Origin: Nocardioides sp. HDW12B
GTDB taxonomy: Bacteria > Actinomycetota > Actinomycetes > Propionibacteriales > Nocardioidaceae
NCBI RefSeq assembly: GCF_011299595.1
Contig: NZ_CP049867.1
Location: 2,356,001-2,420,000, forward strand
Reading direction: 5' to 3'
Length of the DNA stretch: 64,000 nucleotides
The position numbers and the translations under genes are program-made. Below are positions 8,687 through 22,237 of this stretch, one piece after another. Within the stretch, counting starts at the first letter, position 1. Every line of letters begins with the position of its first letter. The notes beneath the pieces are model-generated. The model did not search any database. It was given only the letters and a program-made list of their open reading frames with translations, and was not told where the DNA came from.

Positions 8687-9659
8687 CGTCAACCTCACCC
8701 AGGACACCGGCGACAGCCCCTCGCGGGCGGCCCGTGACGCCCTCGCGGGCGTGCCGCACGAGCCCGGCGCACCCAAGCCGGACCCGATCGTCGTCGCCGA
8801 CAACATCACCCGGCGCTTCGGTGGTCTCACCGCGGTCGACGTCCAGCACGTCGAGATCCAGCGCGGCGTCATCACCGGGCTCATCGGGCCCAACGGCGCC
8901 GGCAAGACCACGTTCTTCAACCTGCTGACCGGCTTCGACCGGCCCGACACCGGTGACTGGTCCTTCAACGGCAAGAGCCTCAAGGGCGTGCCGGCGTACA
9001 AGGTGGCGCGGCGCGGCATGGTGCGCACCTTCCAGCTGACCAAGGTGCTCTCGAAGCTCACGGTCATCGAGAACATGCGGGTCGGCGCGACCGGACAGAA
9101 GGGCGAGTCGGTGTTCGCCGCGCTCTTCGCACCGCTGTGGCGCTCGCAGGAGAACGCCAACACGGTCCGGGCCGACGGCCTGCTGGAGCGCTTCCTGCTG
9201 ATCAAGAAGCGCGAGGACTTCGCCGGCTCGCTGTCCGGCGGTCAGCGCAAGCTGCTCGAGATGGCGCGCGCCCTGATGGCCGACCCCGAGCTCGTCATGC
9301 TCGACGAGCCCATGGCCGGCGTGAACCCGGCCCTCAAGCAGAGCCTGCTGGGCCACGTGAAGGCGCTGCGCGACGAGGGCCGCTCCGTGCTCTTCGTCGA
9401 GCACGACATGGACATGGTCCGCGACATCTCCGACTGGGTCATCGTGATGGCGCAGGGCAAGATCGTGGCCGAGGGCCCGCCGGACGCCGTCATGGCCGAC
9501 CCGCGCGTCATCGACGCCTACCTCGGCGCCCACCACGACGCCGACCTCTCGGAGGAGCAGGAGCAGGAGATCCTGGCGGCCGCCGAGGCCGAGCTCGCCC
9601 GTGAGGCCGGCTCCGACACCGCCGCCACCAGCGACACGACCGAGGGAGACAAGGCATGA
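8676..9659 (+). CDS. livG: ABC transporter ATP-binding protein LivG
   Basis: A 327-aa ATPase. Walker A is GPNGAGKTTFFN, signature LSGGQRKLLEMARAL, Walker B LVMLDEPMAGVNP, and the H-loop VLFVEHDMDMV. The insert RTFQLTKVLSKLTVIENMRV and the VNPALKQSLL stretch are typical of LivG. An extra 40 residues before the ATPase (DSPSRAARDALAGVPHEPGA) and an acidic, Ala-rich tail after residue 290 make it longer than the usual 255 aa. Both extensions look disordered. It overlaps livM and livF. Confidence 0.92.
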   Translation: MPADVNLTQDTGDSPSRAARDALAGVPHEPGAPKPDPIVVADNITRRFGGLTAVDVQHVEIQRGVITGLIGPNGAGKTTFFNLLTGFDRPDTGDWSFNGKSLKGVPAYKVARRGMVRTFQLTKVLSKLTVIENMRVGATGQKGESVFAALFAPLWRSQENANTVRADGLLERFLLIKKREDFAGSLSGGQRKLLEMARALMADPELVMLDEPMAGVNPALKQSLLGHVKALRDEGRSVLFVEHDMDMVRDISDWVIVMAQGKIVAEGPPDAVMADPRVIDAYLGAHHDADLSEEQEQEILAAAEAELAREAGSDTAATSDTTEGDKA

Positions 9660-10489
9660 GCGAGACGACCCCCTCCCCTGCCCCGGACGCACCGCGGGAG
9701 ACCGCCCTGACCGGCAGCGACTCCTCCGACGTGCCCGGGCGCGAGGAGCACCTCCGGGCGGCCGAGAACGCCGTGCTGCGGGCCGACGACCTCATCGCCG
9801 GCTACCTGCCCGGGGTGAACATCCTCAACGGCGCCGACCTCTACTGCCAGGAGGGCGAGCTCGTCGGCATCATCGGGCCCAACGGCGCCGGCAAGTCGAC
9901 CCTGCTCAAGGCGCTGTTCGGCCTGGTGAGGATCAAGACCGGGACCGTCAAGCTGCGCGGTGACGACGTCACGAACGCGCGCGCCGACGTGCTGGTGGCC
10001 AAGGGCATCGGCTTCGTGCCGCAGACCAACAACGTCTTCCCGTCGCTGACCATCCAGGAGAACCTCGAGATGGGCGTCTACCAGCGCCCCAAGAGCTTCA
10101 AGAAGCGCTTCGAGTTCGTCGGCGAGCTGTTCCCCGCCCTGCTGGACCGCCGCGCGCAGCGCGCCGGCTCGCTGTCGGGCGGCGAGCGCCAGATGGTGGC
10201 CATGGGCCGTGCCCTGATGATGGAACCGTCGGTGCTGCTGCTCGACGAGCCGTCCGCCGGCCTCTCCCCCGTCATGCAGGACGAGGTCTTCGTGCAGACC
10301 CGGCGCATCAACCGTGCCGGCGTCTCCGTCGTGATGGTCGAGCAGAACGCCCGTCGCTGCCTGCAGATCTGCGACCGCGGCTACGTCCTCGACCAGGGCC
10401 GCAACGCCTACACCGGCACCGGCCAGGAGCTGTCGAAGGACCCCAAGGTCATCGAGCTCTACCTCGGCACCCTCGCCAAGGCCCAGTAG
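9656..10489 (+). CDS. livF: ABC transporter ATP-binding protein LivF
   Basis: A 277-aa ATPase with Walker A GPNGAGKSTLLKALFG, signature LSGGERQMVAMGRAL, Walker B VLLLDEPSAGLSP and H-loop region VSVVMVEQNARRCL, the QNA form being the LivF hallmark. It overlaps livG by ATGA and ends the operon. About 40 disordered N-terminal residues precede the ATPase, as in LivG. The 85-bp palindromic repeat begins 15 bp after its stop and may end the transcript. Confidence 0.92.
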   Translation: MSETTPSPAPDAPRETALTGSDSSDVPGREEHLRAAENAVLRADDLIAGYLPGVNILNGADLYCQEGELVGIIGPNGAGKSTLLKALFGLVRIKTGTVKLRGDDVTNARADVLVAKGIGFVPQTNNVFPSLTIQENLEMGVYQRPKSFKKRFEFVGELFPALLDRRAQRAGSLSGGERQMVAMGRALMMEPSVLLLDEPSAGLSPVMQDEVFVQTRRINRAGVSVVMVEQNARRCLQICDRGYVLDQGRNAYTGTGQELSKDPKVIELYLGTLAKAQ

Positions 10490-10503
10490 CACCACCCGTT
10501 CCC

Positions 10504-10588
10504 GGTGCCGGTTTCACTAGGTACCTGGTGAAACCGGCGCTTCCCGAGCGATGCATCGCTCGGGAAGCGCCGGTTTCGTTCGGGAAGC
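10504..10588. repeat. 85-bp nested palindromic repeat, copy 1
   Basis: Two overlapping dyads. The first pairs GCCGGTTTCAC with GTGAAACCGGC around a GGTACC core. The second is a perfect 48-nt palindrome whose half GAAACCGGCGCTTCCCGAGC runs to the axis at ATG|CAT. The two compete for the GAAACCGG segment. A copy matching at 81 of 85 positions lies at 26943-27027. It sits between convergent livF and the binding-protein gene, so it may double as a terminator. Confidence 0.85.
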
Positions 10589-10663
10589 GCCGCACGTGAC
10601 GAAGCGGCGCGTCGTCGTACCGGGCGGAGCGGCGCGCCCACACCCCGCACCCGGGTACGACGA

Positions 10664-10693
10664 AGGGCCCGGCCGCCGAAGCGACCGGGCCCT
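10664..10693 (-). terminator. GC-rich hairpin ending the binding-protein gene
   Basis: AGGGCCCGG (10664-10672) pairs perfectly with CCGGGCCCT (10685-10693) around a 12-nt loop, 25 bp beyond the stop of the leftward binding-protein gene. It lacks a strong U-tract, which is usual in high-GC actinobacteria. Confidence 0.65.
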
Positions 10694-10718
10694 CGCGTGT
10701 GGAGCGTGGATCAGAGGG

Positions 10719-12008
10719 TCACGGCAGGACGCCGGAGACCGTGTCGATCTGCTCGTAGGTGTTGCCCTTCTTGTACTCGTTGATGCCGTACGTGCCGGCC
10801 TGCAGCGAGCCGCTGTCGTTCATGTCGGCCGGACCGCTGGCACCCTGGAAGTCGATGTCCTCACCGTCCTCGAGGAGCTGAGCGCACTCCTCGAAGGTGG
10901 TGCACTGGGTGCCCTCGGTGGTGACGTCGACGATGTTGGCGCCGATGGCCTCACCGCTGTCGTCCCCGGCCGCGACCGCCGCGAGAGCGGTGATGATCGT
11001 GGCGTCGTAGGCCTGCGGGCCGTAGCTGAAGTCCTTCAGCTTGGGGTCGACCTCGAGGAGACGGTCGTTGAAGCCCGGGTCGGGGTCGGCCGAGACCGGC
11101 ACCGTGCCCTTGACGCCGGTGAGGTCGAAGCTCTCCGCCGAGTAGTCGGCCAGGTTGCCATCCACGAAGTAGATCTGGATGTCGTCGGGGCCGATGTTGT
11201 TGGCGATGAGCTGCGGGATGATCTTGGTCGTCTCGTTGAAGGCGACCAGGACCAGGGCGTCGGGCTTGCTGGCCGCGATCTTGGTGACCTCGGCGCTGAA
11301 CTTCGTGGCGTCCGCGGCGTAGAGCACGAACTCGCTGACCGCAGCACCCTTCTCCTCGACCGAGTCACGCACGGTCTCGGAGAGGCCCTCGCCGTAGAAG
11401 TCCTGGCGACCCATGATGGCGACGTTCTCGAAGCCGTCCTCGACGACCAGGTTCGCCAGCAGCTGGCCCTGGAGCACGTCGGAGGGAGCGGTGCGGAAGT
11501 ACAGACCGTTGTCCTCGTAGGTGTCGAAGCCCGCCGCGGTGTTGGCCGGGGAGAACTGGACGACGCCGGCACCGGTGATCTTGTCGATGACCGACACCGA
11601 GACGCCGGAGGCGGCCGCACCGATGATGGTGTCGACGTCCTCGCTGAGCAGGTTGTCGACCTCACCGCCGGCGATGTCGGGGGTGCCGTCACCGGAGTCG
11701 GCGTCGATCTTCTCGACCGGCTTGCCGAGCACGCCGCCGGCCTCGTTGATCTCGTCGACGGCCAGCTGGACGCCCGCGAACTCCGGGGGGCCGAGGAAGG
11801 CGAGGTCACCGGTCTGGGGCAGCAGCGTGCCGACCTTGAGGACACCGTCACCCGTGGGCTCGGCGGAGCCCTCGCTGGACGACGACTCCTCGCCGGCCGG
11901 GGTGTCGGACCCTTCGGTGCTGCTGGAGTCGTCGCCGCAAGCAGCGAGGACCAGAGCCGACGCGGCGCAGGCCACGGCGAAGCGCGAAGCGCGGTTCGGG
12001 CGTTTCAT
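10719..12008 (-). CDS. ABC transporter substrate-binding lipoprotein (LivK/Peripla_BP_6 type)
   Basis: A 429-aa exported lipoprotein. The signal peptide MKRPNRASRFAVACAASALV ends in lipobox LAAC with Cys24, then a Ser/Glu/Asp-rich linker, then VLKVGTLLPQTGDLAFLGPP and AVDEINEAGGVLGKPVEKI, typical of type I periplasmic binding proteins of the Liv family. It should capture the amino acid or amide delivered to LivHM. Start chosen at ATG 12006-12008 because the lipoprotein signal begins there with ggagg upstream. It is transcribed towards livF and not in the same operon, so the importer is split over two convergent units. Confidence 0.93.
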   Translation of the reverse strand: MKRPNRASRFAVACAASALVLAACGDDSSSTEGSDTPAGEESSSSEGSAEPTGDGVLKVGTLLPQTGDLAFLGPPEFAGVQLAVDEINEAGGVLGKPVEKIDADSGDGTPDIAGGEVDNLLSEDVDTIIGAAASGVSVSVIDKITGAGVVQFSPANTAAGFDTYEDNGLYFRTAPSDVLQGQLLANLVVEDGFENVAIMGRQDFYGEGLSETVRDSVEEKGAAVSEFVLYAADATKFSAEVTKIAASKPDALVLVAFNETTKIIPQLIANNIGPDDIQIYFVDGNLADYSAESFDLTGVKGTVPVSADPDPGFNDRLLEVDPKLKDFSYGPQAYDATIITALAAVAAGDDSGEAIGANIVDVTTEGTQCTTFEECAQLLEDGEDIDFQGASGPADMNDSGSLQAGTYGINEYKKGNTYEQIDTVSGVLP

Positions 12009-12118
12009 GGAGCCTCCGGAAAGTTGTGCCAGTGGAGCATGCCTTGCAGGGTCACTGGGCATGACTTGATATTGGGGTGCAACCTATCCACAAAAAGCCG
12101 CTGCGGAGCAGAGCGAAA

Positions 12119-12132
12119 GGCCCGAACGGGCC
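12119..12132 (-). terminator. short hairpin after the ANTAR regulator gene
   Basis: GGCCC-GTTC-GGGCC on the minus strand, followed by TTTCGCTCT, lies 62 bp beyond the stop of the leftward regulator gene, ahead of the binding-protein gene. Confidence 0.5.
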
Positions 12133-12194
12133 GTGTTGTTGCACATTCGTGATCGGGAGCTGGAAGTGTCCGGAAAAGCCCGGCTCCGCGAGCG

Positions 12195-12917
12195 TCAGTC
12201 CGCGCGGCCCGGAGGCTCCTCGGCGGAGGCGTCGCCGGCCGTGGTTTCCGCCCCCGTCCCCGTGCCGGTGCGCTCGACGAGCTCCGGGCCGTGGGTCAGG
12301 ACGCCCTCGGCGACCTGCTTCATCGACAGCCGCAGGTCCATGGCGGTCTTCTGGATCCACCGGAAGGCCTCGGGCTCGGAGAGCTCGAGGCGCTGCTGCA
12401 GGACGCCCTTGGCGCGGTCGACCAGCTTGCGGGTCTCGAGACGCTCGGTGAGGTCGGCGACCTCCGACTCGACCTGGCGGAGCTCGGCGAAGCGGCTCAG
12501 CGCCATCTCGATGGCGGGCACGAGGTCGTTCTTGGTGAAGGGCTTGACCAGGTAGGCCATCGCACCGGCGTCGCGCGCCCGCTCGATCAGCTCGCGCTGG
12601 CTGAAGGCGGTCAGGATCACGACGGGGGCGATCCGCTCGGCCGCGATGGTCTGGGCCGCGGCGATGCCGTCGAGCCGCGGCATCTTGACGTCGAGCACCA
12701 CGAGGTCGGGGCGGTGCTCCCGCGCCAGCTCGATCGCGGTCTCCCCGTCACCGGCCTGGCCGACGACCTCGAAGTCCTCCTCGACGAGCATCTCGGCGAG
12801 GTCCATGCGGATCAGCGCCTCGTCCTCGGCGATGACCACGCGTCGCCGTACGCCGGCGGCTTGCGACGCACGGGAGGGGCTGGCCGGCGACGGCGAGGGG
12901 GGCGGGGTCGGGGTCAC
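12195..12917 (-). CDS. ANTAR-domain response regulator (PdtaR-like)
   Basis: A 240-aa two-domain regulator. Receiver at about 25-145: acidic pair VIAEDEAL (Glu31, Asp32), phospho-acceptor in DLVVLDVKMP (Asp76), Thr103 in VVILTAF and Lys125 in AYLVKPF. The ANTAR RNA-binding domain at about 155-215 has LTERLETRKLVDRAKGVLQQ and EAFRWIQKTAMDLR. ANTAR proteins bind tandem hairpins in nascent RNA and block terminators when phosphorylated. The start is GTG 12915-12917, and 25 Pro/Ser-rich residues precede the receiver. Neighbouring pyk and tRNA-Leu match the M. tuberculosis pdtaR area as I recall it. No partner kinase is in the window. Confidence 0.9.
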   Translation of the reverse strand: MTPTPPPSPSPASPSRASQAAGVRRRVVIAEDEALIRMDLAEMLVEEDFEVVGQAGDGETAIELAREHRPDLVVLDVKMPRLDGIAAAQTIAAERIAPVVILTAFSQRELIERARDAGAMAYLVKPFTKNDLVPAIEMALSRFAELRQVESEVADLTERLETRKLVDRAKGVLQQRLELSEPEAFRWIQKTAMDLRLSMKQVAEGVLTHGPELVERTGTGTGAETTAGDASAEEPPGRAD

Positions 12918-12939
12918 GGCAGCCCAGGGTAGTGGCAGG

Positions 12940-13203
12940 TCAGGCGTGGCCGCGTCGCGGGGGCGCGATGTCGCCGTCCGAGGAGCCGTCGCGGTCCGCC
13001 CCGTCGAGGTCCGGACCGTCGTGACGGCCGGGGCCGTCGAGCTGGTCGAGGTAGAGGCGCACGTCCTCGCGCTCGACACGCTGGCGCGACAGCCGGGTGG
13101 CCTCGTGGCGGGCGTTGGTGATCGCGCGCGCCTGTCCGAACCGTGCCGCCGAGAGGTCGAGCCACGTCCGGGCGCTGCGCGCCAAGGCCTTGCTCACACC
13201 CAC
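12940..13203 (-). CDS. small uncharacterised protein
   Basis: About 87 aa from GTG 13201-13203. GGGAG lies 5 nt upstream of this codon; a second GTG two codons later is an alternative. Sequence begins VGVSKALARSARTWLDLSAA and has two amphipathic basic helices (FGQARAITNARHEATRLSRQ), then an Asp/Gly-rich tail (DGPGRHDGPDLDGADRDG). I recognise no family. It is 22 bp upstream of the ANTAR gene on the same strand, so the two may be cotranscribed. Helical bias and start signal support it being real, but there is no homology argument. Confidence 0.5.
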   Translation of the reverse strand: MGVSKALARSARTWLDLSAARFGQARAITNARHEATRLSRQRVEREDVRLYLDQLDGPGRHDGPDLDGADRDGSSDGDIAPPRRGHA

Positions 13204-13392
13204 TCGTGCTCCCTCGTCGACATCCTTCGTGGAGGCCCCACCCTGCCACCGCGTCGTACGGATGTGAACCCTGGAGCCCCGCCGGTCCGCCGGCTGAGAC
13301 CGAGGGCCACCCACCGCCCCGGTCCGGTCCCTCGTACGCCGTCGTGGTCGGCTACCGTGTGCCTGGCTCGACCGGTGCGCCCGGCTCGAACG

Positions 13393-13465
13393 GCCCCGGT
13401 AGCCCAATGGCAGAGGCAGTGGTCTCAAACACCATCCAGTGTGGGTTCGAATCCCACCCGGGGCA
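13393..13465 (+). tRNA. tRNA-Leu (CAA) with short variable loop
   Basis: A 73-nt cloverleaf without encoded CCA. Acceptor GCCCCGG pairs with CCGGGGC, discriminator A at 13465. Anticodon stem GTGGT/ACCAT with loop CTCAAAC places CAA at 34-36, reading UUG leucine codons. T arm GTGGG-TTCGAAT-CCCAC is perfect. The variable loop is only 5 nt (CCAGT), whereas bacterial tRNA-Leu is normally class II with a long variable arm. A73 is a leucine identity base. I recall a similar 74-nt tRNA-Leu (leuV) in M. tuberculosis in the same neighbourhood but have not checked it. Confidence 0.88.
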
Positions 13466-13476
13466 CCGTCCCGCCT

Positions 13477-13497
13477 CGCGACGCACGTGCCGTCGCG
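13477..13497. terminator. hairpin between tRNA-Leu and pyk
   Basis: CGCGACG pairs with CGTCGCG around a 7-nt loop (CACGTGC). It lies 12 bp after the tRNA and 11 bp after the convergent pyk stop, so it can serve both. Confidence 0.5.
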
Positions 13498-13507
13498 CCG
13501 AGCGGGG

Positions 13508-14962
13508 TCAGGACCTGGAACCGCGGCGGTAGGCGGGCGCGACCTCGTTGATCGCGTCGCCCATCCGGTGGATGCGCAGCGCGTTGGTCGACCCGGGGAT
13601 GCCGGGCGGGCTGCCGGCGATGATGACCACGAGGTCGCCCTCCTCGACGCGGCCGATCTTCAGCAGCGCCTCGTCGACCTGGCGCACCATCTCGTCGGTG
13701 TGGTCCACGGACGCGCCGATGAACGTCTCGACGCCCCACGACATGCACAGCTGCGAGCGCACGTGCGGGACCGGGGTGAAGGCCAGCACCGGGATCTCGC
13801 TGCGGTAGCGCGAGAGCCGGCGGGCGGAGTCGCCGCTGACGGAGAACGCGACGAGGTACTTCGCCCCCACCCGCTCGGCGACCTCGGCGGCGGCCTTGGC
13901 CACCACACCGCCGCGGGTGCGCGGCTGCCAGTCGATGGCGGCCATGCGCGGCAGCACGTGGTCCTCGGTGGACTCGATGATGCGCGCCATCGTGGAGACG
14001 GTCTCGATGGGGTACTCCCCCACGCTGGTCTCGCCGGACAGCATCACCGCGTCGGTGCCGTCGAGCACCGCGTTGGCGACGTCGGAGGCCTCGGCGCGGG
14101 TGGGCCGCGGCGCGCTGATCATCGACTCCAGCATCTGGGTGGCGGTGATGACCGGCTTGGCGTTGCGCCGGGTCAGCTCGATGACCTGCTTCTGCAGGAA
14201 CGGGACGTCCTCGAGCGGGCACTCGACGCCGAGGTCGCCGCGGGCGACCATGCAGCCGTCGAAGGCACGCACGATCTCGGCGAGGTTGTCGATGGCCTGC
14301 GGCTTCTCGATCTTGGCGATGACGGGCAGGTGCACGCCCTCCTCGTCCATGATCGCGCGGACGTCGTCGACGTCGGCGGCCGAGCGGACGAACGACAGCG
14401 CGATGATGTCGGCGGTCAGCTTCAGCGCCCAGCGCAGGTCGTCCTTGTCCTTCTCGCTCATCGCCGGCACCGAGACCGCGACGCCGGGCAGGTTGATGCC
14501 CTTGTTGTCGCTGATGCGTCCGCCGCCGTTGCAGCGGCACAGCACGTCGGTGCCGTCGACCGAGACCACCTCGAGGCGCACCCGGCCGTCGTCGATGAGC
14601 ACCTGGTCGCCGGCGGAGACGTCGCCCGGCAGCCCCTGGTACGTCGTGCTGACGACCTCGGCGTCCCCGGGGACGTCCCGGGTCGTGATGGTGATCTCCT
14701 GGCCGTCGGTCAGGTCGATCGGGCCGACCTTGATCTTGCCGAGGCGGATCTTGGGGCCCTGGAGGTCCACGAGGATGCCGACACCGCGCCCGGTGGCGTC
14801 CGAGGCGTCGCGAACCATCCGATAGACCTTCTCGTGGTCCTCGTAGGTGCCGTGGCTCAGGTTCAGCCGGGCGACGTCCATGCCGGCCTCGACCAGCTCA
14901 CGGATGCGCTCGGGGGTGGAGGTCGCGGGACCCAGGGTGCAGACGATCTTGGCTCTACGCAC
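13508..14962 (-). CDS. pyk: pyruvate kinase
   Basis: A 484-aa cytosolic glycolytic enzyme converting phosphoenolpyruvate and ADP to pyruvate and ATP. Visible marks are RAKIVCTLGPATSTPERIRE, DVARLNLSHGTYEDH, ILVDLQGPKIRLG, the catalytic lysine stretch VIAKIEKPQAIDNL, MVARGDLGVECPLE and ITATQMLESMI with PTRAEASDVANAVLDGTDAV. Length is standard. Start is GTG 14960-14962 with TAGGGT exactly 6 nt upstream and no Shine-Dalgarno, pointing to a leaderless mRNA. It converges on the tRNA and the small hairpin. Confidence 0.97.
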   Translation of the reverse strand: MRRAKIVCTLGPATSTPERIRELVEAGMDVARLNLSHGTYEDHEKVYRMVRDASDATGRGVGILVDLQGPKIRLGKIKVGPIDLTDGQEITITTRDVPGDAEVVSTTYQGLPGDVSAGDQVLIDDGRVRLEVVSVDGTDVLCRCNGGGRISDNKGINLPGVAVSVPAMSEKDKDDLRWALKLTADIIALSFVRSAADVDDVRAIMDEEGVHLPVIAKIEKPQAIDNLAEIVRAFDGCMVARGDLGVECPLEDVPFLQKQVIELTRRNAKPVITATQMLESMISAPRPTRAEASDVANAVLDGTDAVMLSGETSVGEYPIETVSTMARIIESTEDHVLPRMAAIDWQPRTRGGVVAKAAAEVAERVGAKYLVAFSVSGDSARRLSRYRSEIPVLAFTPVPHVRSQLCMSWGVETFIGASVDHTDEMVRQVDEALLKIGRVEEGDLVVIIAGSPPGIPGSTNALRIHRMGDAINEVAPAYRRGSRS

Positions 14963-14968
14963 GGTTGG

Positions 14969-14974
14969 ACCCTA
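14969..14974 (-). promoter_or_regulatory. -10 hexamer TAGGGT, likely leaderless start for pyk
   Basis: On the minus strand TAGGGT is followed by 6 nt (CCAACC) and the pyk GTG. Upstream bases are G-rich and give no Shine-Dalgarno at the right spacing inside the spacer. Confidence 0.5.
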
Positions 14975-15076
14975 CCGCTCCCCCGACCGGCCCAATCCTT
15001 CTCCTGGAACGTTCCAAGGAATTCACCCGACTGGAACGTACCGGTCCGGCGGCGCCCGGGGCCCGGGCGCCGTGCC

Positions 15077-16526
15077 TCAGACGACGAGCGGTCGCGCGGT
15101 CGGCGGGATCGGCGACGGCAGCGTCGTCGAGCCGCGCAGGTAGGTGTCCACCGCAGCCGCGGCGGCCCGCCCCTCGGCGATCGCCCACACGATGAGCGAC
15201 TGCCCGCGCCCCGCGTCGCCGGCGACGTACACGCCCTTCGCCGACGAGGCGTACGTCGAGTCGCGGCGGACGTTCGTGCGGTCGTCGAGGTCGAGGCCGA
15301 GCTGGTCGACCAGCACGTCGCTCTCGGGACCCGTGAAGCCCATGGCGAAGAGCACCAGGTCGGCCGGGATCTCCTTCTCGCTGCCCTCGATCTCCTGGAA
15401 TTTCGCGTCGACCTCCACGATCTGCAGCGCGCGGACCTTGCCGTCCTCCGTGCCGAGGAACTGCTTGGTCGAGGCGGAGTAGACGCGGTCGCCGCCCTCC
15501 TCGTGGGCCGAGGAGACCCGGAAGAGCATCGGGTACGTCGGCCACGGCTGGTTGCCGGGACGGTCCTGCCCGGGCTGCGACATGATCTCGAGCTGGGTGA
15601 CCGAGGCGGCCTCCTGGCGCAGCGAGGTGCCCAAGCAGTCGGCGCCGGTGTCTCCGCCGCCGATGATCACGACGTGCTTGCCGGTGGCGGTGATCTGGCC
15701 CTCGACCTCCTCGCCGAGCGCGACGCGGTTGGCCTGCGGCAGGAACTCCATGGCCTGGTGAATGCCGTCGAGCTCGCGGCCCGGGACCGGCAGGTCGCGC
15801 GCGACCGTGGAGCCGATGGCCAGCACGACGGCGTCGAAGCGCTCGCGCAGCTGGGTCCAGCTGATGTCCGTGCCGACCTCGACGCCGTTGCGGAAGACCG
15901 TGCCCTCGCGCTCCATCTGGCGCAGCCGGCGGTCGAGGAAGCGCTTCTCCATCTTGAACTCGGGGATGCCGTAGCGCATCAGCCCGCCGGGCTTGTCCGC
16001 CCGCTCGTAGACCACGACCGTGTGACCGGCGCGGGTGAGCTGCTGGGCCGCGGCCAGGCCGGCGGGCCCGGAGCCGATGACGGCCACGCGGCCGCCGGAC
16101 AGCCACTCCGGCGGCTGGGGACGGACCAGTCCGTCGTCCCAGGCACGGTCGGCGATGGCGACCTCGACGTTCTTGATCGTGACCGGGTCCTGGTTGATGC
16201 CCAGCACGCAGGCGGTCTCGCAGGGCGCGGGGCACAGGCGGCCGGTGAACTCCGGGAAGTTGTTCGTCGCGTGCAGACGCTCGACGGCCTCCTCCCAGTC
16301 GTCGCGCCAGACCAGGTCGTTCCACTCCGGGATCAGGTTGCCCAGCGGGCAGCCCTGGTGGCAGAACGGGATGCCGCAGTCCATGCAGCGACCGGCCTGC
16401 GTGGTGATGATCGGCAGCACCGCCCGTCCGGCGCTGTCGGGGTAGACCTCGTTCCAGTCCTTCACCCGCTCGTGGACCGGGCGACGGTCGGCGCCCTGCC
16501 GTCCCGCCTTCAGGAATCCGCGTGGG

Positions 16527-16534
<8 letters not shown>
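15077..16534 (-). CDS. gltD: glutamate synthase (NADPH) small subunit
   Basis: A 485-aa beta subunit that passes NADPH electrons to GltB. The N-terminal cysteines lie in [16 protein letters not shown] (Cys50, 53, 58, 62) and [12 protein letters not shown], for Fe-S clusters. FAD site [20 protein letters not shown] site [14 protein letters not shown], and C-terminal [20 protein letters not shown]. Its ATG (16532-16534) overlaps the last 8 bases of gltB, with GGAGGTG of the gltB 3' end as ribosome site, so translation is coupled. Confidence 0.96.
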
Positions 16535-21128
<4,594 letters not shown>

Positions 21129-21378
21129 GGCGCACCCTTTCGCGTCATCGACACCCGCCGCGCAGGGCCGGGTCCGCTGTGGAGCACGGGAGCCGGGCCA
21201 TGAGGTGGACCCCGAGGGATCACCGTTGCAACGAGGGGTGCCATCTGTGCATGGCGGCGCGGGACGACGTTGGCCCAGTGCCGGAATCGTACCCCATCAC
21301 ATCACCTGGGCCCCGGTGTCGAGAAGGGGCGGACCGTTCGTGGACACGGGGCCGACGAGGGGTTTCTCACCCCGGGTG

Positions 21379-22206
21379 TCACCCGAGTCCGGCGCCCCCG
21401 ACGAGGGACCCGAAGCCGTAGGTCAGCGCCGCTGCGGCGGCCCCCAGGATGGTCATGCGGGCACCGCCGTACCACCAGCTGCGCACGGTCACCTGGGTGA
21501 CCAGGGCGCCGCAGGCGAACAGCGCCACCATCGTCAGCAGCAGGCCGGGCAGGATCGTGGTCGCGCCCAGGAAGTACGGGACCAGCGGCACGAGCGCGCC
21601 GAGCGCGAAGGCCACGAACGACGAGCCGCCGGCCAGCAGCGGGGAGGCCAGGTCGTCGGGGTCGATGCCGAACTCCTCCTTGGCGTGCACCGCGACGGCG
21701 TTGTCGAGGTCGTGGTGCACCTGGACCGCCATCTGCATCGCGAGGTCCTCGTCGATGCCCTTGGCGGCGTACATCGCGGCCAGCTCGGCGGTCTCGCCCG
21801 CGCCGTTGCGGGTGATCTCGCGGCGCTCCTTGGCGACCTCAAACTCGGCGGCCTCGGACTGGCTGGCGACGGAGTTGTACTCCCCCACCGCCATCGAGAA
21901 GGCGCCGGCGGCGAGACCCGCGAGACCGGCCAGCACGACGGCGGTCGAGGCGTCGCCGGAGCTGCTGGCCGCGGTGCCGCCCGCAACGCCCGCGATCAGC
22001 GCGACGTTGGAGACCAGGCCGTCCATCGCGCCGAACAGCGCGGGGCGCAGCCAGCCGCCGGTGACGTCGGCGTGCTCGTGCTGGATCTCCTCGACGACCT
22101 CCTCGTCGGAGAGTCCGGCCAGGTCGGGACGCACGTCGGCGAGGGCCGGCACGTCGGAGGGGTCGGCGGGCTGGCCGGCCTGGTCAGGGGATCGGGTGTC
22201 GCTCAC
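21379..22206 (-). CDS. VIT1/CCC1-family transporter
   Basis: A 275-aa membrane protein with a soluble N-terminal 55 residues and five membrane helices. WLRPALFGAMDGLVSNVALI with AGVAGG is the VIT1 first helix, SMAVGEYNSVASQSEAAEFE the loop entering the Glu-rich cytoplasmic helices. VIT1-like proteins export Fe2+ or Mn2+ from the cytosol. Start is GTG 22204-22206 with TACCGT 6 nt upstream, consistent with a leaderless mRNA, so it may be transcribed apart from lgt, 31 bp upstream. Confidence 0.88.
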   Translation of the reverse strand: MSDTRSPDQAGQPADPSDVPALADVRPDLAGLSDEEVVEEIQHEHADVTGGWLRPALFGAMDGLVSNVALIAGVAGGTAASSSGDASTAVVLAGLAGLAAGAFSMAVGEYNSVASQSEAAEFEVAKERREITRNGAGETAELAAMYAAKGIDEDLAMQMAVQVHHDLDNAVAVHAKEEFGIDPDDLASPLLAGGSSFVAFALGALVPLVPYFLGATTILPGLLLTMVALFACGALVTQVTVRSWWYGGARMTILGAAAAALTYGFGSLVGGAGLG

Positions 22207-22212
22207 GAGCCC

Positions 22213-22218
22213 ACGGTA
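22213..22218 (-). promoter_or_regulatory. -10 hexamer TACCGT before the VIT1-like gene
   Basis: On the minus strand TACCGT is followed by 6 nt (GGGCTC) and GTG. It lies in the 31-bp gap after lgt, so the gene may have its own promoter. Confidence 0.42.
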
Positions 22219-22237
22219 GCCAGGCGGGCCGGGCATT

